DNA of 64,000 bases from Pseudomonas umsongensis (GTDB taxonomy: Bacteria > Pseudomonadota > Gammaproteobacteria > Pseudomonadales > Pseudomonadaceae). Within the stretch, counting starts at the first letter, position 1. Each line of letters starts with the position of its first letter. Under the pieces are notes generated by a model. It made no database searches. It was not told the DNA's origin and saw only the letters and a list, made by a program, of their open reading frames with translations. The stretch lies in the NCBI RefSeq assembly GCF_002236105.1, contig NZ_NIWU01000001.1, positions 1,240,001-1,304,000 of the forward strand, read 5' to 3'. Made by a program: the position numbers and the translations under genes. Positions 41,763 to 51,918 of this stretch are shown here, in pieces.

Positions 41763-43265
41763 ATGTCCGGCTCGATGGCCCAGGCGTTCGCGCACAATTT
41801 TCTCGGCAACTCACCGCGCTGGTACAAGGCCTGCATTGTCGGTTTCCTGCTTCTCAACGCCGTGACGTTATGGACCGCAGGCCCGGTGGTGGCTGGATGG
41901 TTGCTGGTGCTGGAGTTCATTTTTACGCTGGCCATGGCCCTCAAATGTTATCCGCTGATGCCCGGCGGCCTACTGTTGGTCGAAGCGCTGTTGTTGAAAA
42001 TGACCACGCCCCAGGCACTCTATGACGAGTTGCTGCACAACTTCCCGGTGATCCTGCTGCTGATGTTCATGGTCGCCGGTATCTACTTCATGAAAGACCT
42101 GCTGCTGTTCCTGTTCTCGCGCCTGCTGCTAGGGGTACGCAGCAAGGCCCTGCTGGCGCTGATGTTCTGCTTTTTGTCGGCGTTCCTGTCGGCGTTTCTC
42201 GATGCCCTGACCGTAACCGCGGTGATCATCAGTGCCGCCGTCGGGTTTTACTCGGTGTACCACCGCGTCGCCTCGGGCAGCGATCCGCGCCAGGACAGCG
42301 AGTACAGCGATGACCAGCACCTGCCCACCCTGCATCACGCCGACCTCGAGCAATTCCGCGCGTTTTTGCGCAGCCTGCTGATGCACGGCGCCGTGGGCAC
42401 TGCGCTCGGTGGTGTGTGCACGCTGGTGGGCGAACCGCAGAACCTGCTGATTGGCCATGAAATGGGCTGGCACTTCGCCGAATTTTTCCTGCAGATCGCG
42501 CCGGTGTCCTTGCCTGTGCTGGTCGCGGGCCTGGTCACCTGTGTCCTGCTGGAAAAGCTGCGCTGGTTTGGTTATGGCACGTTGCTGCCGGACAACGTTC
42601 GTACCGTGCTGGCCAACTACGCCGCCCAGGACAATGCCGAGCGCACTTCCCGCCAGCGTGCTGCGTTGCTCGTGCAAGGTGCGGCGGCCTTGATCCTGAT
42701 TGCCGGGCTGGCCTTTCATGTGGCGGAAGTGGGCCTGATCGGGTTGATGGTGATCGTGCTGATCACCGCATTCACCGGCATCACCGACGAGCACCGCCTG
42801 GGCAACGCATTCAAGGACGCCATGCCCTTCACCGCATTGCTGGTGGTGTTTTTCGCCGTGGTGGCGGTAATCCACGATCAACAGTTGTTCACGCCATTGA
42901 TCCATTGGGTGCTGGCCCTGCCCGCCGACCAACAACCCGGCATGCTGTACATCGCCAACGGCTTGCTCTCGGCCATCAGCGACAATGTGTTCGTGGCCAC
43001 CATCTACATCACCGAGGTAAAACAGGCCTTCCTCTCCGGGCACATGAGCCGCGAACATTTCGAGACGTTGGCGATTGCGATCAATACCGGAACCAACCTG
43101 CCCAGCGTGGCGACGCCCAATGGCCAGGCGGCGTTCCTGTTCCTGCTGACCTCGGCGATTGCACCGCTGATTCGCCTGTCGTATGGACGGATGGTGTGGA
43201 TGGCGTTGCCATATACCGTGGTGATGGGGATTCTGGGTTGGTATGCCGTGAGTTTCTGGTTGTAA
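41763..43265 (+). CDS. nhaB: Na+/H+ antiporter NhaB
   Basis: A 500-residue membrane protein opening [24 protein letters not shown], the usual NhaB start, with about twelve membrane segments. Characteristic segments are [31 protein letters not shown], cut here into shorter helices, [22 protein letters not shown] and [20 protein letters not shown]. The conserved Asp of FLDALTV and the [11 protein letters not shown] segment lie in ion-coordination regions in the ion transporter superfamily. NhaB exchanges sodium for protons and supports salt and alkali tolerance. AAGGAGTAGCCG upstream fixes ATG 41763. Confidence 0.95.
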   Translation: MSGSMAQAFAHNFLGNSPRWYKACIVGFLLLNAVTLWTAGPVVAGWLLVLEFIFTLAMALKCYPLMPGGLLLVEALLLKMTTPQALYDELLHNFPVILLLMFMVAGIYFMKDLLLFLFSRLLLGVRSKALLALMFCFLSAFLSAFLDALTVTAVIISAAVGFYSVYHRVASGSDPRQDSEYSDDQHLPTLHHADLEQFRAFLRSLLMHGAVGTALGGVCTLVGEPQNLLIGHEMGWHFAEFFLQIAPVSLPVLVAGLVTCVLLEKLRWFGYGTLLPDNVRTVLANYAAQDNAERTSRQRAALLVQGAAALILIAGLAFHVAEVGLIGLMVIVLITAFTGITDEHRLGNAFKDAMPFTALLVVFFAVVAVIHDQQLFTPLIHWVLALPADQQPGMLYIANGLLSAISDNVFVATIYITEVKQAFLSGHMSREHFETLAIAINTGTNLPSVATPNGQAAFLFLLTSAIAPLIRLSYGRMVWMALPYTVVMGILGWYAVSFWL

Positions 43266-43272
43266 CACTTAA

Positions 43273-43370
43273 CAAATGTGGGAGCGGGCTTGCTCGCGAA
43301 GGGGCCGTGCCAGGCAACATTATTGTTGAATGACACACCGCCTTCGCGAGCAAGCCCGCTCCCACATTTG
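43273..43370. repeat. REP-type inverted pair after nhaB
   Basis: CAAATGTGGGAGCGGGCTTGCTCGCGAAGG and its complement CCTTCGCGAGCAAGCCCGCTCCCACATTTG mirror each other perfectly across about 38 bases. It separates two convergent genes and probably terminates both transcripts. Confidence 0.85.
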
Positions 43371-43380
43371 GATTGTGTGG

Positions 43381-44202
43381 CTATCGAGGGAGGATGTAGC
43401 GCTCGATGGCCTGGGCCGCCCCGTCCTCGGTGTTGGCCCCCGTTACCACATCGGCCTGACGTTTGACTTCGTCCTGCGCCTGGCCCATGGCGATCGACAA
43501 CCCGGCCACATGAAACATCGCCGGGTCATTGCCGCCATCGCCCATGGCCGCTGTCTGCTCCAGCGGCACACCGAGAAACTCGGCCAGCGTCGCCAACGCC
43601 TGCCCCTTGTTGGCCTGCATCGCAGTTACGTCGAGATACACCGGTTGTGAACGCGAGACTTGGGCCTGGCCTTCAACTTTCGCCAGCAACCGGGCCTCCA
43701 GCTCAACCAGCAACTGCGTGTTGTTACTGGCGGCGACGATCTTGTCGATGCGGGCCAGGTACGGTTCGTAGCTTTCGACCACCACTGGCGGATATCCCAG
43801 CCCGTGTTGTTCGCGCGGCACCAAGGGGCCGGTCGCGTCTTTCACCAGCCAGTCGCCGCAACTGAACACCCAGACTTCGATCTCCGGTTGATCGGCGAAC
43901 AGCGCCAGGGTCATCAATGCCGCCGCGGCCGGTAAATAATGCGCGACGAGCAAACTGCCATCGGGATGAACGACGGTGCCGCCGTTGAAGGCTGCCGTGG
44001 GCAGGTCAACGCCCAAGGCCTCGATCGTTTGCAACATGGCCCTGGGTGGACGCCCCGTGGCCAGGCTGAACGACACTCCGGCTTCACGCAACGAACGGAC
44101 CGCGTCGATGGTGCGTTGGCTGAGGCTGTGATCGGGCAACAATAACGTGCCGTCCATGTCACTGAGCAGCAAGCGGATGGGTTGTTGCGACTCGTCACTC
44201 AT
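43381..44202 (-). CDS. Cof-type HAD-superfamily phosphatase
   Basis: A 273-residue HAD hydrolase. Motif I LLLSDMDGTLL holds the nucleophile Asp and acid Asp; motif II is SLATGRPPRAM; motif III/IV is in NKGQALATLAEFLG and AAMGDGGNDPAMFHVAG. The cap inserted between motifs II and III is of type C2, as in the Cof/YbiV group of sugar-phosphate phosphatases. It is the third gene of an operon with gnd and zwf (start overlapping the zwf stop by four bases), so its substrate may be a pentose-phosphate pathway intermediate such as a lactone or sugar phosphate. ATG 44202; the frame to 44517 is antisense to nothing but lies inside zwf and is rejected. Confidence 0.88.
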   Translation of the reverse strand: MSDESQQPIRLLLSDMDGTLLLPDHSLSQRTIDAVRSLREAGVSFSLATGRPPRAMLQTIEALGVDLPTAAFNGGTVVHPDGSLLVAHYLPAAAALMTLALFADQPEIEVWVFSCGDWLVKDATGPLVPREQHGLGYPPVVVESYEPYLARIDKIVAASNNTQLLVELEARLLAKVEGQAQVSRSQPVYLDVTAMQANKGQALATLAEFLGVPLEQTAAMGDGGNDPAMFHVAGLSIAMGQAQDEVKRQADVVTGANTEDGAAQAIERYILPR

Positions 44203-45722
44203 CCGAGGCCGTGCCAGACGCGACCATCGCGAGCCAGCAGTTCTTCGGCGGCTTGCGGTCCGTTTTCGCCTGCAGCGTAGCCCTGCACGCTGGCATCCTG
44301 CTGCCAGGCGTCCAGGAAAGGCTGCACCGCACGCCAGCCGTTCTCGATGTTGTCGGCACGCTGGAACAGGGTCTGATCGCCGGTGAGGCAATCGTAGATC
44401 AAGGTTTCGTAGCCGGTGGACGGCTGCATTTCGAAGAAATCCTTGTAGGCAAACCCCAGTTCGATGTTGTCCATCTTCAGGGTCTGGCCGGGGCGCTTGG
44501 CCAGCAGGTCGAACCACATGCCTTCGTTGGGTTGAATCTGGATGCGCAGGTAGGTGGGTGCCAGCTCATCGACTTCGGTATCGCGGAACTGCGCATAAGG
44601 CGCAGGTTTGAAGCAGATGACGATCTCGGTGTCGCGCACGCTCATGCGCTTGCCGGTTCGTAGGTAGAAAGGCACGCCGACCCAGCGCCAGTTATCGATC
44701 ATGACTTTCAGGGCGACATAGGTTTCGGTGTTGCTGTCGGGCGCTACCTTGTCTTCCTGGCGATAACCGCGCAGTCGCTGACCATCGACTTCGCCAGCGG
44801 TGTACTGGCCGCGCACCGAATTGGCCCGGGCCTCTTCCACCGACCAGGGACGAATCGCGCCGACCACCTTGGCTTTCTCGCCGCGAACCGCATCGGCGCC
44901 AAACGCGGCCGGTGGCTCCATGGCCACCATCGCCAACAACTGGAACAGGTGATTGGGCACCATGTCCCGCAGGGCGCCAGTGTTTTCGTAGAAACTGCCA
45001 CGGGTTTCGACGCCGACGGTTTCGGCGGCGGTGATTTGCACGTGGTCGATGTAATGGTTGTTCCAGAACGCTTCGAACAGGCTGTTGGAGAACCGGCTGA
45101 CCAGGATGTTCTGCACGGTCTCCTTGCCCAGGTAATGATCGATACGGTAGATCTGCTTTTCCGTCATGACCTTGAGCAGGCAGGCGTTCAGGGCCTCGGC
45201 GGTCTGCAGGTCGGAACCGAAAGGCTTTTCGATCACCACTCTGCGAAACACCTCGGGGCTTTCCTGCAGCAAGCCGGACGCGCCGAGACGGCGCACCACT
45301 TCACTGAAAAAGCGTGGCGCGGTGGCCAGGTAGAACACCGCGTTGCCAGTGCCGCTGGCGGCGATTTTTGCCGCCAGCGCTTGATAAGTGCCGTCGTCCA
45401 GGAAATCGCCCTGGACGTAGCTGATGCCTTTGGCGAGGTTGGCCCACACAGCCGGGTCAAGGGCCTGATCGCCCTTGCCGATTTTGCCGGCCACCTCATT
45501 GCGAATGAAGTCCTCGAGCTTTTGCGCGAAGCCTTCATCGCTGATGGCGTTATGGTCAACGCCGACGATCCGCAAGCCATCCCCGAGTAAACCGTCGCGC
45601 TTGAGGTTGTACAGCGCCGGCATCAGCAGGCGCTTGACCAGATCACCGTGGGCGCCGAACAGGAACAGCGTGGTGGGTGGCGCGGGTTCAGTCTTGGATT
45701 TCCTGCGGATCCCATGGGTCAT
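44199..45722 (-). CDS. zwf: Glucose-6-phosphate 1-dehydrogenase
   Basis: A 507-residue enzyme. NADP-binding region: [21 protein letters not shown] (residues about 20-40); active-site signature [15 protein letters not shown] with the substrate-binding Lys and the catalytic His near 195-210; [15 protein letters not shown] precedes it. The glycine of the typical GASGD motif is GAHGD here. It oxidises glucose-6-phosphate to the 6-phosphogluconolactone and reduces NADP. The start ATG overlaps the upstream gnd stop by four bases, and the stop overlaps the HAD gene start. It is a second-locus type zwf, since Entner-Doudoroff genes (hexR, pgl, eda) are not adjacent. Confidence 0.95.
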   Translation of the reverse strand: MTHGIRRKSKTEPAPPTTLFLFGAHGDLVKRLLMPALYNLKRDGLLGDGLRIVGVDHNAISDEGFAQKLEDFIRNEVAGKIGKGDQALDPAVWANLAKGISYVQGDFLDDGTYQALAAKIAASGTGNAVFYLATAPRFFSEVVRRLGASGLLQESPEVFRRVVIEKPFGSDLQTAEALNACLLKVMTEKQIYRIDHYLGKETVQNILVSRFSNSLFEAFWNNHYIDHVQITAAETVGVETRGSFYENTGALRDMVPNHLFQLLAMVAMEPPAAFGADAVRGEKAKVVGAIRPWSVEEARANSVRGQYTAGEVDGQRLRGYRQEDKVAPDSNTETYVALKVMIDNWRWVGVPFYLRTGKRMSVRDTEIVICFKPAPYAQFRDTEVDELAPTYLRIQIQPNEGMWFDLLAKRPGQTLKMDNIELGFAYKDFFEMQPSTGYETLIYDCLTGDQTLFQRADNIENGWRAVQPFLDAWQQDASVQGYAAGENGPQAAEELLARDGRVWHGLG

Positions 45723-46699
45723 TTTTTCGCGGTCTCCACGTGGCCGCCGAAGCCGAAGCGCTGGGCCGAGAGAATCTTGTCGCCAAAAGTGCCCTGGCCA
45801 CGGGAGCGGTAGCGGGCGAACAGCGAGTTCGACAGCACCGGTACAGGCACGGCCTGCTCCATGGCGGCCTCGATGGTCCATTGACCTTCGCCGCTGTCAG
45901 CCACGGAACCCGAGAAGCCGTCGAGTTTCGGATCGCTGGCCAGCGCGTCGGCCGTCAAGTCCAGCAGCCAGGACGACACCACGCTGCCCCGACGCCAGAC
46001 TTCGGCGATGTCGGCGACGTTCAGGTCAAAACGCTGGTCTTCCGGCAGCTTGGTGCTGGACTTGGTCTTGAGGATGTCGAAACCTTCGGCGAAGGCCTGC
46101 ATCATGCCGTATTCGATGCCGTTGTGGATCATCTTGACGAAATGCCCGGCACCGGCGGGACCGGCGTGGATGTAACCGCGCTCGGCGCGATCGTCATCGG
46201 ATTTGCGGTCCTTGGTGCGCGGGATATCACCCATGCCTGGCGCGAGGCTGTCGAACAGCGGATCAAGACGCTTAACGGTCTGCGTATCGCCGCCGATCAT
46301 CATGCAATAGCCGCGCTCCAGGCCCCAGACACCGCCGGAGGTGCCGACGTCGATATAGTGCAGGCCTTTTTCCGAAAGGGTCTTGGCCCGGCGGATGTCG
46401 TCCTTATAGAAGGTGTTGCCGCCGTCGATGATGGTATCGCCGGCTTCGAGCAAGGTGCTCAGGGTGTCGATGGTGTCTTCGGTCGGTGCGCCTGCCGGCA
46501 ACATGACCCACACCGCTCGTGGTTTGGCCAGGCCAGCGACCAGGGCCGGCAAATCGGCGACGCCGGTGGCGCCTTCGCTGCTCAAGGTATCGACGAAGGC
46601 GGTATTGCGGTCGTACACAACGGTGGTATGTCCGTTGAGCATCAGGCGCCGCGCAATATTGCCGCCCATGCGGCCCAGTCCAATAATCCCGAGTTGCAT
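45719..46699 (-). CDS. gnd: 6-phosphogluconate dehydrogenase, short (decarboxylating) form
   Basis: A 326-residue protein, the short bacterial form without the C-terminal extension of E. coli Gnd. The Rossmann start is [19 protein letters not shown]; the substrate/catalytic segment is [16 protein letters not shown]; the catalytic Lys is in [19 protein letters not shown]. It oxidatively decarboxylates 6-phosphogluconate to ribulose-5-phosphate. Which coenzyme is used cannot be read with certainty. It is the first gene of the gnd-zwf-HAD operon, whose three genes overlap in ATGA. The promoter lies in the gap to 46973. Confidence 0.93.
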   Translation of the reverse strand: MQLGIIGLGRMGGNIARRLMLNGHTTVVYDRNTAFVDTLSSEGATGVADLPALVAGLAKPRAVWVMLPAGAPTEDTIDTLSTLLEAGDTIIDGGNTFYKDDIRRAKTLSEKGLHYIDVGTSGGVWGLERGYCMMIGGDTQTVKRLDPLFDSLAPGMGDIPRTKDRKSDDDRAERGYIHAGPAGAGHFVKMIHNGIEYGMMQAFAEGFDILKTKSSTKLPEDQRFDLNVADIAEVWRRGSVVSSWLLDLTADALASDPKLDGFSGSVADSGEGQWTIEAAMEQAVPVPVLSNSLFARYRSRGQGTFGDKILSAQRFGFGGHVETAKK

Positions 46700-46972
46700 G
46701 TGCTGATGCTCCCTACTACAAATAAAAGTGTGTCAAAGGTTATAGCCCAACGCGACTCATGAGGTTAGTCCAGAGCGTTGGCATGAAGTTTCCGGGCATT
46801 GTGCCCGATCCTGATGGATAACGTCGGGAATCGTGCCGAAGACACAACGACCATGAAAAATAAAAAAGTTCCCTTCAGGGGCAAAAGAAATCAAAATTGG
46901 CGCCGATAGTAGATGAGCCACCGATTTCGGCGGCCAACCTACAGTTGAGACACGCCATTTGCGAGGTGAGCA

Positions 46973-47149
46973 ATGGGCACAGTACACACCGCACTGCCAG
47001 CACAAACCCTTTACGTCACTATCCGTCGCGATGAATTGCGTCAGTTGAAAGACGAGCGTGACCAGTTGAAACAGGAGCTGGCGCAATTGCGCTTGCTGAT
47101 TCAGGGCCAACAGCCCTTGCCATTGCCCCAGCGGGCACCGCACGCCTGA
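46973..47149 (+). CDS. 58-residue predicted coiled-coil protein
   Basis: A small reading frame too short for most gene callers. ATG 46973 has GAGGTGAG five bases upstream, a good ribosome-binding site. The 58 codons encode MGTVHTALPAQTLYVTIRRD, then a heptad-like stretch ELRQLKDERDQLKQELAQLR, then a Pro-rich tail ending QRAPHA. The charged coiled coil suggests self-association or binding to a partner. I do not recognise a family. Codon use (third-position GC) matches nearby genes. It is divergent from gnd and 197 bases upstream of the phosphoethanolamine transferase. Confidence 0.6.
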   Translation: MGTVHTALPAQTLYVTIRRDELRQLKDERDQLKQELAQLRLLIQGQQPLPLPQRAPHA

Positions 47150-47346
47150 TCTCCTCGCCTTTGTCGGAAGTAGTACTGCACTGCTTCCGGCGCGCCGTAT
47201 CCCCTTTTGCCTGCGATCACTCACGAAATTTTCACATTCGCCTGTTGATACTCCGGCGCATTGTGCGCCGCCTGGACTGTGCGCGGCCGCCGTTTTCGGC
47301 GCTTGCGTGGCCTGGCGGTACGAGTGACTACTGGCTGGAGCGTTGA

Positions 47347-49092
47347 ATGACTTGGTTTAAACGCAGCGATTCGTCTGCGGAAGGTTTCGATTGGGCAGGG
47401 TTCCTCTGGCTGTTCCTGTTCTTCTGGTATTTTTCCGGCATCACCCAGCTGTTGATCCAGCTGACCGGCACCTCCGGTTTCACCGGGTTTCGCCAGGCGT
47501 TCGTGATGAGTGCCATCTGGTTGGCGCCGATGCTGTTGTTCCCGAGGCAAACCCGAGTGATGGCCGCGGTCATCGGCGTGGTGCTGTGGGCGTGCTCGAT
47601 GGCCAGCCTCGGTTACTTCTTCATTTATCAGCAGGAATTCTCCCAAAGCGTCATCTTCATCATGTTCGAGTCGAACGTGTCCGAAGCTGGCGAATACATG
47701 ACCCAGTATTTTGCCTGGTGGATGGTTCCGGCCTTCCTCGCGCACACCGCGGTCGGCTATTTCCTGTGGACACGCCTGCGCCCGGTGTACCTGCCTCGCG
47801 CCAAGGCCCTGGCGGTGGCCACCGCCATACTGGTCGGCGTGGTCGGTTATCCGCTGGTCAAACAAACCCTGCGTACCGGCAGCTTCGCCGAGGGCTTCGA
47901 GAAATTCGAAACACGCATCGAGCCGGCTGTGCCGTGGCAGATGGCCGTGGCCTATCACCGCTACCTCGATACCCTGGCCAACATGCAGCAGATGCTGCAC
48001 AGCGCGAGCAAGGCCGCACCACTGCACAACTTCAAGGATTCGACGGCCAACCAGCCCGCCACCCTCGTGTTGGTGATCGGCGAATCCACCAACCGACAGC
48101 GCATGAGCCTGTACGGCTATCCTCGGCAAACCACCCCGGAACTGGACAAGCTCAAGGACCAACTGGCGGTCTTCGATAACGTCATCACGCCGCGCCCCTA
48201 CACCATCGAGGCATTGCAACAGGTTCTGACTTTCGCCGACGAAGAAAACCCTGAGCTGTACCTGTCCACGCCTTCATTGGTCGCCATGATGAAACAGGCT
48301 GGCTACAAGACGTTCTGGATCACCAACCAGCAGACCATGACCAAGCGCAACACCATGCTCACGACCTTTTCCGAGCAGGCTGACGAACAGGTGTACCTGA
48401 ACAACAATCGCAACCAGAATGCCGCCCAGTACGATGGCGATGTGATCGAGCCGTTCAACAAGGCCCTGGCCGACGCGGCACCGCGCAAGCTGATCGTGGT
48501 GCATTTGCTTGGCACGCACATGAGCTATCAGTACCGCTACCCTGCGACCTTCGACAAGTTCAAGGATCGCAACGGTGTTCCGGCCGGCGTAAGGGACGAT
48601 CAACTGCCCACCTATAACAGCTACGACAACGCCGTGCTGTACAACGACTTCGTGGTGTCGAGCCTGATCAAGGACTTCGCCAAGTCTGATCCGAATGGCT
48701 TCCTGTTCTACCTCTCCGACCACGGCGAAGACGTGTTCGACTCCCCTGGCCATGGCACCCTCGGGCGCAACGAGAGCAAGCCGACGGCGCCGATGTATAC
48801 CATCCCGTTCATGGCCTGGGCCTCGCCAAAGTGGCGCGAAACCCACGACTGGAACTTTGCCGGCGACCTGGGGCGCCCGTACAGCAGTTCGCACCTGATC
48901 CATACCTGGGCAGACCTGGCGGGGTTGAGTTTCGATGAACTCGATCGCAGCAAGAGCGTGGTCAGCGACAGCTTCAAGGCGCGCCCATTGCTGATCGGCA
49001 ACCCTTATGAGCGGCAACAGCGGCCCTTGATCGATTTCAGCCTGATCAAGCCAAAAGCTGCGCCAGTCTTGCCTGAAGTCGTGCAAAAGTAG
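47347..49092 (+). CDS. Phosphoethanolamine transferase, CptA/EptA family
   Basis: A 581-residue protein. The N-terminal about 190 residues have five membrane segments (WAGFLWLFLFFWYFSGITQL first; YFAWWMVPAFLAHTAVGYFLW). A periplasmic alkaline-phosphatase-like domain follows, with the nucleophile Thr248 in VIGESTNRQRMSLYGYPRQ, the metal site FYLSDHGEDVFDSPGH, and LLGTHMSYQYRYP. The enzyme moves phosphoethanolamine from phosphatidylethanolamine to the LPS core or lipid A. The general resemblance and CptA-like DSPGHG region favour the core-modifying branch, but EptA-type lipid A action is not excluded. This changes outer-membrane charge and polymyxin sensitivity. Confidence 0.87.
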   Translation: MTWFKRSDSSAEGFDWAGFLWLFLFFWYFSGITQLLIQLTGTSGFTGFRQAFVMSAIWLAPMLLFPRQTRVMAAVIGVVLWACSMASLGYFFIYQQEFSQSVIFIMFESNVSEAGEYMTQYFAWWMVPAFLAHTAVGYFLWTRLRPVYLPRAKALAVATAILVGVVGYPLVKQTLRTGSFAEGFEKFETRIEPAVPWQMAVAYHRYLDTLANMQQMLHSASKAAPLHNFKDSTANQPATLVLVIGESTNRQRMSLYGYPRQTTPELDKLKDQLAVFDNVITPRPYTIEALQQVLTFADEENPELYLSTPSLVAMMKQAGYKTFWITNQQTMTKRNTMLTTFSEQADEQVYLNNNRNQNAAQYDGDVIEPFNKALADAAPRKLIVVHLLGTHMSYQYRYPATFDKFKDRNGVPAGVRDDQLPTYNSYDNAVLYNDFVVSSLIKDFAKSDPNGFLFYLSDHGEDVFDSPGHGTLGRNESKPTAPMYTIPFMAWASPKWRETHDWNFAGDLGRPYSSSHLIHTWADLAGLSFDELDRSKSVVSDSFKARPLLIGNPYERQQRPLIDFSLIKPKAAPVLPEVVQK

Positions 49093-49113
49093 TCCTTTCA
49101 ACACCATTCAAAC

Positions 49114-49205
49114 CTGTGGGAGCGAGCCTGCTCGCGATGACGTCGGCACAGTCAACATTGATGTTGATTGATCCATCGCCATCGCGAGCAGGCTCGCTCC
49201 CACAG
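49114..49205. repeat. REP-type inverted pair
   Basis: CTGTGGGAGCGAGCCTGCTCGCGATG and CATCGCGAGCAGGCTCGCTCCCACAG mirror each other across about 40 bases. It lies between the phosphoethanolamine transferase and the receptor promoter, and may end the former transcript. Confidence 0.85.
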
Positions 49206-49231
49206 TTGTTTCGTGTTGTAGGAAGCAACGT

Positions 49232-49250
49232 CATAATAATAATTATTCTC
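49232..49250. promoter_or_regulatory. Fur box upstream of siderophore receptor
   Basis: CATAATAATAATTATTCTC matches the 19-base Fur consensus GATAATGATAATCATTATC at 15 positions. It lies 79 bases upstream of the receptor start, in an AT-rich stretch, and predicts repression by iron. Confidence 0.8.
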
Positions 49251-49328
49251 GTTTACCCCTAAATCCCTCCCCCCTCCTTCGTCTTTGCATAAACGGAATT
49301 TTCCCTCGACGACAAGGAGTCGGCCGCG

Positions 49329-51569
49329 ATGTTCGCGCCTATCACCCGTTCCATGACTTTTACCCTTGGCCTGTGCGGCGCCGCACTGAGCCCGGATCTA
49401 CTGGCTGAATCCGAGACCGAGCCCGCCCCGCTGGCGTCCACCCTCATGCTCGGTGCCACCAACGTCACCGCCCAGAACCTGGGCAGCACTACTGAAAACA
49501 CCGAGTCGTACACCACCGGTGCCATGAGCACGGCCACCCGCCTGAACCTGTCGATCAAGGACACGCCGCAATCGGTTTCCGTGGTCACGCGCCAGCAAAT
49601 GGACGATTTCAAACTCGGTAGCCTGTCCGAAGCCATGAGCCAGACCACAGGCGTGGTGGTCCAGCACAACGACTCGGACCGTGTCAGCTATTCCTCGCGT
49701 GGCTACACGATCAACAATTTCCAGGTCGATGGCATGCTGAATACCTTCAGCTACATGAAGTCCGATTCCGACACCATCATCTACGACCGCATCGAAGTGG
49801 TACGCGGTGCAACGGGCTTGACCACCGGCGCAGGCGACCCTTCGGCCACCATCAACATGGTGCGCAAGCGACCGACTTCGCAGTGGGAGGCCAAGACCGG
49901 CGTCAGTGGCGGCAGCTATGACGACTACTACAGCTACCTGGACGTCGGCGGTCCGCTGGCTTTCGACGGGCGACTGCGCGGTCGTGGAGTGGTGGCCTAT
50001 CGCGACAGCGATTCGTACCGGGACAAATACCAGCAGCAACGGGAAGTCGGCTACGGGGTGCTCGAGGCCGACCTGACCGACGACACCCTGCTGGCGGTGG
50101 GTTACGACTATCAGGACAAGCACGTGCAAGGTACGTCCTGGGGCACGGTGCCGTACTGGAACGCTGACGGCAGCAAGGCCAACCTTGGGCGCTCGACCAA
50201 CATGGCCACGTCCTGGAGTTCCTGGCCGCTCAAGGACAAGACTGCGTTCGCCAACCTCGATCACCAGCTCGGTGGCGGGTGGCAACTCAAGGCCGCCTAC
50301 ACCCACCGTGAAAGTGACACCGACGGCAAGATCTACTATGCCGGTGGCGGCTTTCCCGAGGCGGACCGCAGCGGCATGGTCGCCAACGTCAGTCACATGA
50401 TCGGCACGCAAAAAATGAAAGCCTATGACTTCAACGTGTCCGGCCCCTACACACTGCTGGGACGCTACCACGAAATGATGGTCGGCTATGGCGAGGCCGA
50501 ACGCAGCGAAGAAAGTCCTTTCACGCAAGACGGCCCACGGGCCGCGGATTACGAAAACGTCCCCGACTGGAAGTACATGGGCAACATCGGCAAGTTTCCC
50601 GACACCGTCACCGGCCTTTCCGGGGCTAAAGACAACACTCGGCAAAAGGCCGGCTACCTGGCCACGCGCCTGAGCCTCACCGATGAACTGCACGCGGTAC
50701 TCGGCAGCCGCTACGGCAGCTGGAAGGCCTCAAGCACCACCAACGCCTATGACGCCAACCTGCAACTGACCAGCGTCGACCACAGCAGCCAACAGCACAA
50801 TGATATGTGGACGCCGTACGCCGGGTTGCTCTACGACCTCACCCCGCAGTACACCGCATACGTCAGCTACACCGATATTTTCAAACCACAGTCCAACCGC
50901 GACAGCAATCGCAAGTACCTTGAACCTGTGGTCGGCAGTAACTATGAACTGGGTCTCAAGGGCAGCCTGCTCGAAGAGCGATTGAACCTCGCCACCGCGT
51001 TGTTCTGGAGCAAGCAGGACAACGTCGCGGAACTTGACGATTCCGTTCCGCCGGACCCGGTCACCGGCGAAGAGTTCTTCAAGTCCGGCGGCAAGGGCAA
51101 CAAAGTCCAGGGTTTTGAAGCCGAGGCGTCAGGCGAAGTCATGCAGGGCTGGAACATGACCGCCGGTTACACCTACACCCACTCGGTCAACGGTGAAAAG
51201 GAACGTAACAACACCAACCAACCGTTGAACATGCTGCGCTTCTCCACGGCTTATCACTTGCCCGGCGAGTGGCAGCCGTTGACCGTGGGTGCTGCAGTGA
51301 ACTGGCAGAGCGACGTGTATCGCAACGCCAGTCGCCCGGTCGGGCGCGGCGCCGATGGCAGCCTGGTCACCGCGCGCACGGACATCCGCCAGCAGGCCTA
51401 CACCGTGGTCAACCTGATGTCGCGCTACGCATTCGAGCGGCACCTGTCAGCCTCGTTGAACGTCAACAACCTGTTCGACAAGAAGTACTACGATAACGTC
51501 GGGTTCTATAACGGTGTGTATTGGGGCGATCCGCGCACGGTGACCCTGAGCCTGGACTGGACACTCTAG
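49329..51569 (+). CDS. TonB-dependent ferric-siderophore receptor (FhuE-like)
   Basis: A 746-residue outer-membrane receptor. The signal peptide (FTLGLCGAALSPDLLA) is followed directly by the plug domain (TRLNLSIKDTPQSVSVVTRQQ, with the TonB-box region near residues 40-70) and a 22-strand barrel ending in WGDPRTVTLSLDWTL. The plug has VSYSSRGYTINNFQVDGM and IEVVRGATGLTTGAGDPSATINMVRKR. There is no N-terminal signalling (STN) domain, so it is unlikely to talk to an anti-sigma factor. Barrel sequences resemble FhuE/coprogen and ferrioxamine-type receptors, but ligand assignment is uncertain. A Fur box upstream predicts iron repression. AAGGAG precedes the ATG. Confidence 0.9.
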   Translation: MFAPITRSMTFTLGLCGAALSPDLLAESETEPAPLASTLMLGATNVTAQNLGSTTENTESYTTGAMSTATRLNLSIKDTPQSVSVVTRQQMDDFKLGSLSEAMSQTTGVVVQHNDSDRVSYSSRGYTINNFQVDGMLNTFSYMKSDSDTIIYDRIEVVRGATGLTTGAGDPSATINMVRKRPTSQWEAKTGVSGGSYDDYYSYLDVGGPLAFDGRLRGRGVVAYRDSDSYRDKYQQQREVGYGVLEADLTDDTLLAVGYDYQDKHVQGTSWGTVPYWNADGSKANLGRSTNMATSWSSWPLKDKTAFANLDHQLGGGWQLKAAYTHRESDTDGKIYYAGGGFPEADRSGMVANVSHMIGTQKMKAYDFNVSGPYTLLGRYHEMMVGYGEAERSEESPFTQDGPRAADYENVPDWKYMGNIGKFPDTVTGLSGAKDNTRQKAGYLATRLSLTDELHAVLGSRYGSWKASSTTNAYDANLQLTSVDHSSQQHNDMWTPYAGLLYDLTPQYTAYVSYTDIFKPQSNRDSNRKYLEPVVGSNYELGLKGSLLEERLNLATALFWSKQDNVAELDDSVPPDPVTGEEFFKSGGKGNKVQGFEAEASGEVMQGWNMTAGYTYTHSVNGEKERNNTNQPLNMLRFSTAYHLPGEWQPLTVGAAVNWQSDVYRNASRPVGRGADGSLVTARTDIRQQAYTVVNLMSRYAFERHLSASLNVNNLFDKKYYDNVGFYNGVYWGDPRTVTLSLDWTL

Positions 51570-51678
51570 AGGCGATGTTAATTCCCATTTAACGGAATCG
51601 GCGGATAATGAGCGTTCGACTTTGATTCATTGACTCATGGACGAAAGGCATCCGACATCTGTAAGTGGGAGGCACACC

Positions 51679-51894
51679 ATGAAAAGATCCACGTTGATCC
51701 TCGCAGTCCTGATGACGTTAGGCTCCGCCAGCGCCTTTGCCGAAGGCGGCGCCGAACGCATGCGCTACTACTACGAGACCTTGCACTACAACCAGCAGGT
51801 GGCGCTGGGCAACATCACGCCAGGCCAGGCGAAGGAACTGCGAGTGCCGGACGATCAAACCGCGCAAATGACCGAGTCCTATAGGCCGAAATGA
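51679..51894 (+). CDS. Small secreted protein of unknown function
   Basis: A 71-residue protein with a signal peptide (residues 1-21, LILAVLMTLGSASAFA). The mature 50 residues read EGGAERMRYYYETLHYNQQV, then ITPGQAKELRVPDDQT. It is basic-aromatic at the start (MRYYYETLHYNQQ), otherwise without motif. GGGAGG upstream of ATG 51679 is a strong ribosome-binding site. No family is recognised; the length and features resemble small envelope proteins of Pseudomonas. It lies in the same direction as the receptor, 110 bases downstream. Confidence 0.7.
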   Translation: MKRSTLILAVLMTLGSASAFAEGGAERMRYYYETLHYNQQVALGNITPGQAKELRVPDDQTAQMTESYRPK

Positions 51895-51918
51895 TCGACT
51901 TCTGCCTGTCTGTCTTTC

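Noticed and set aside
49398..50693. 431-codon minus-strand frame over the siderophore receptor
   Set aside because: No signal peptide or domain; the receptor on the plus strand has signal peptide, plug and barrel with correct ends.
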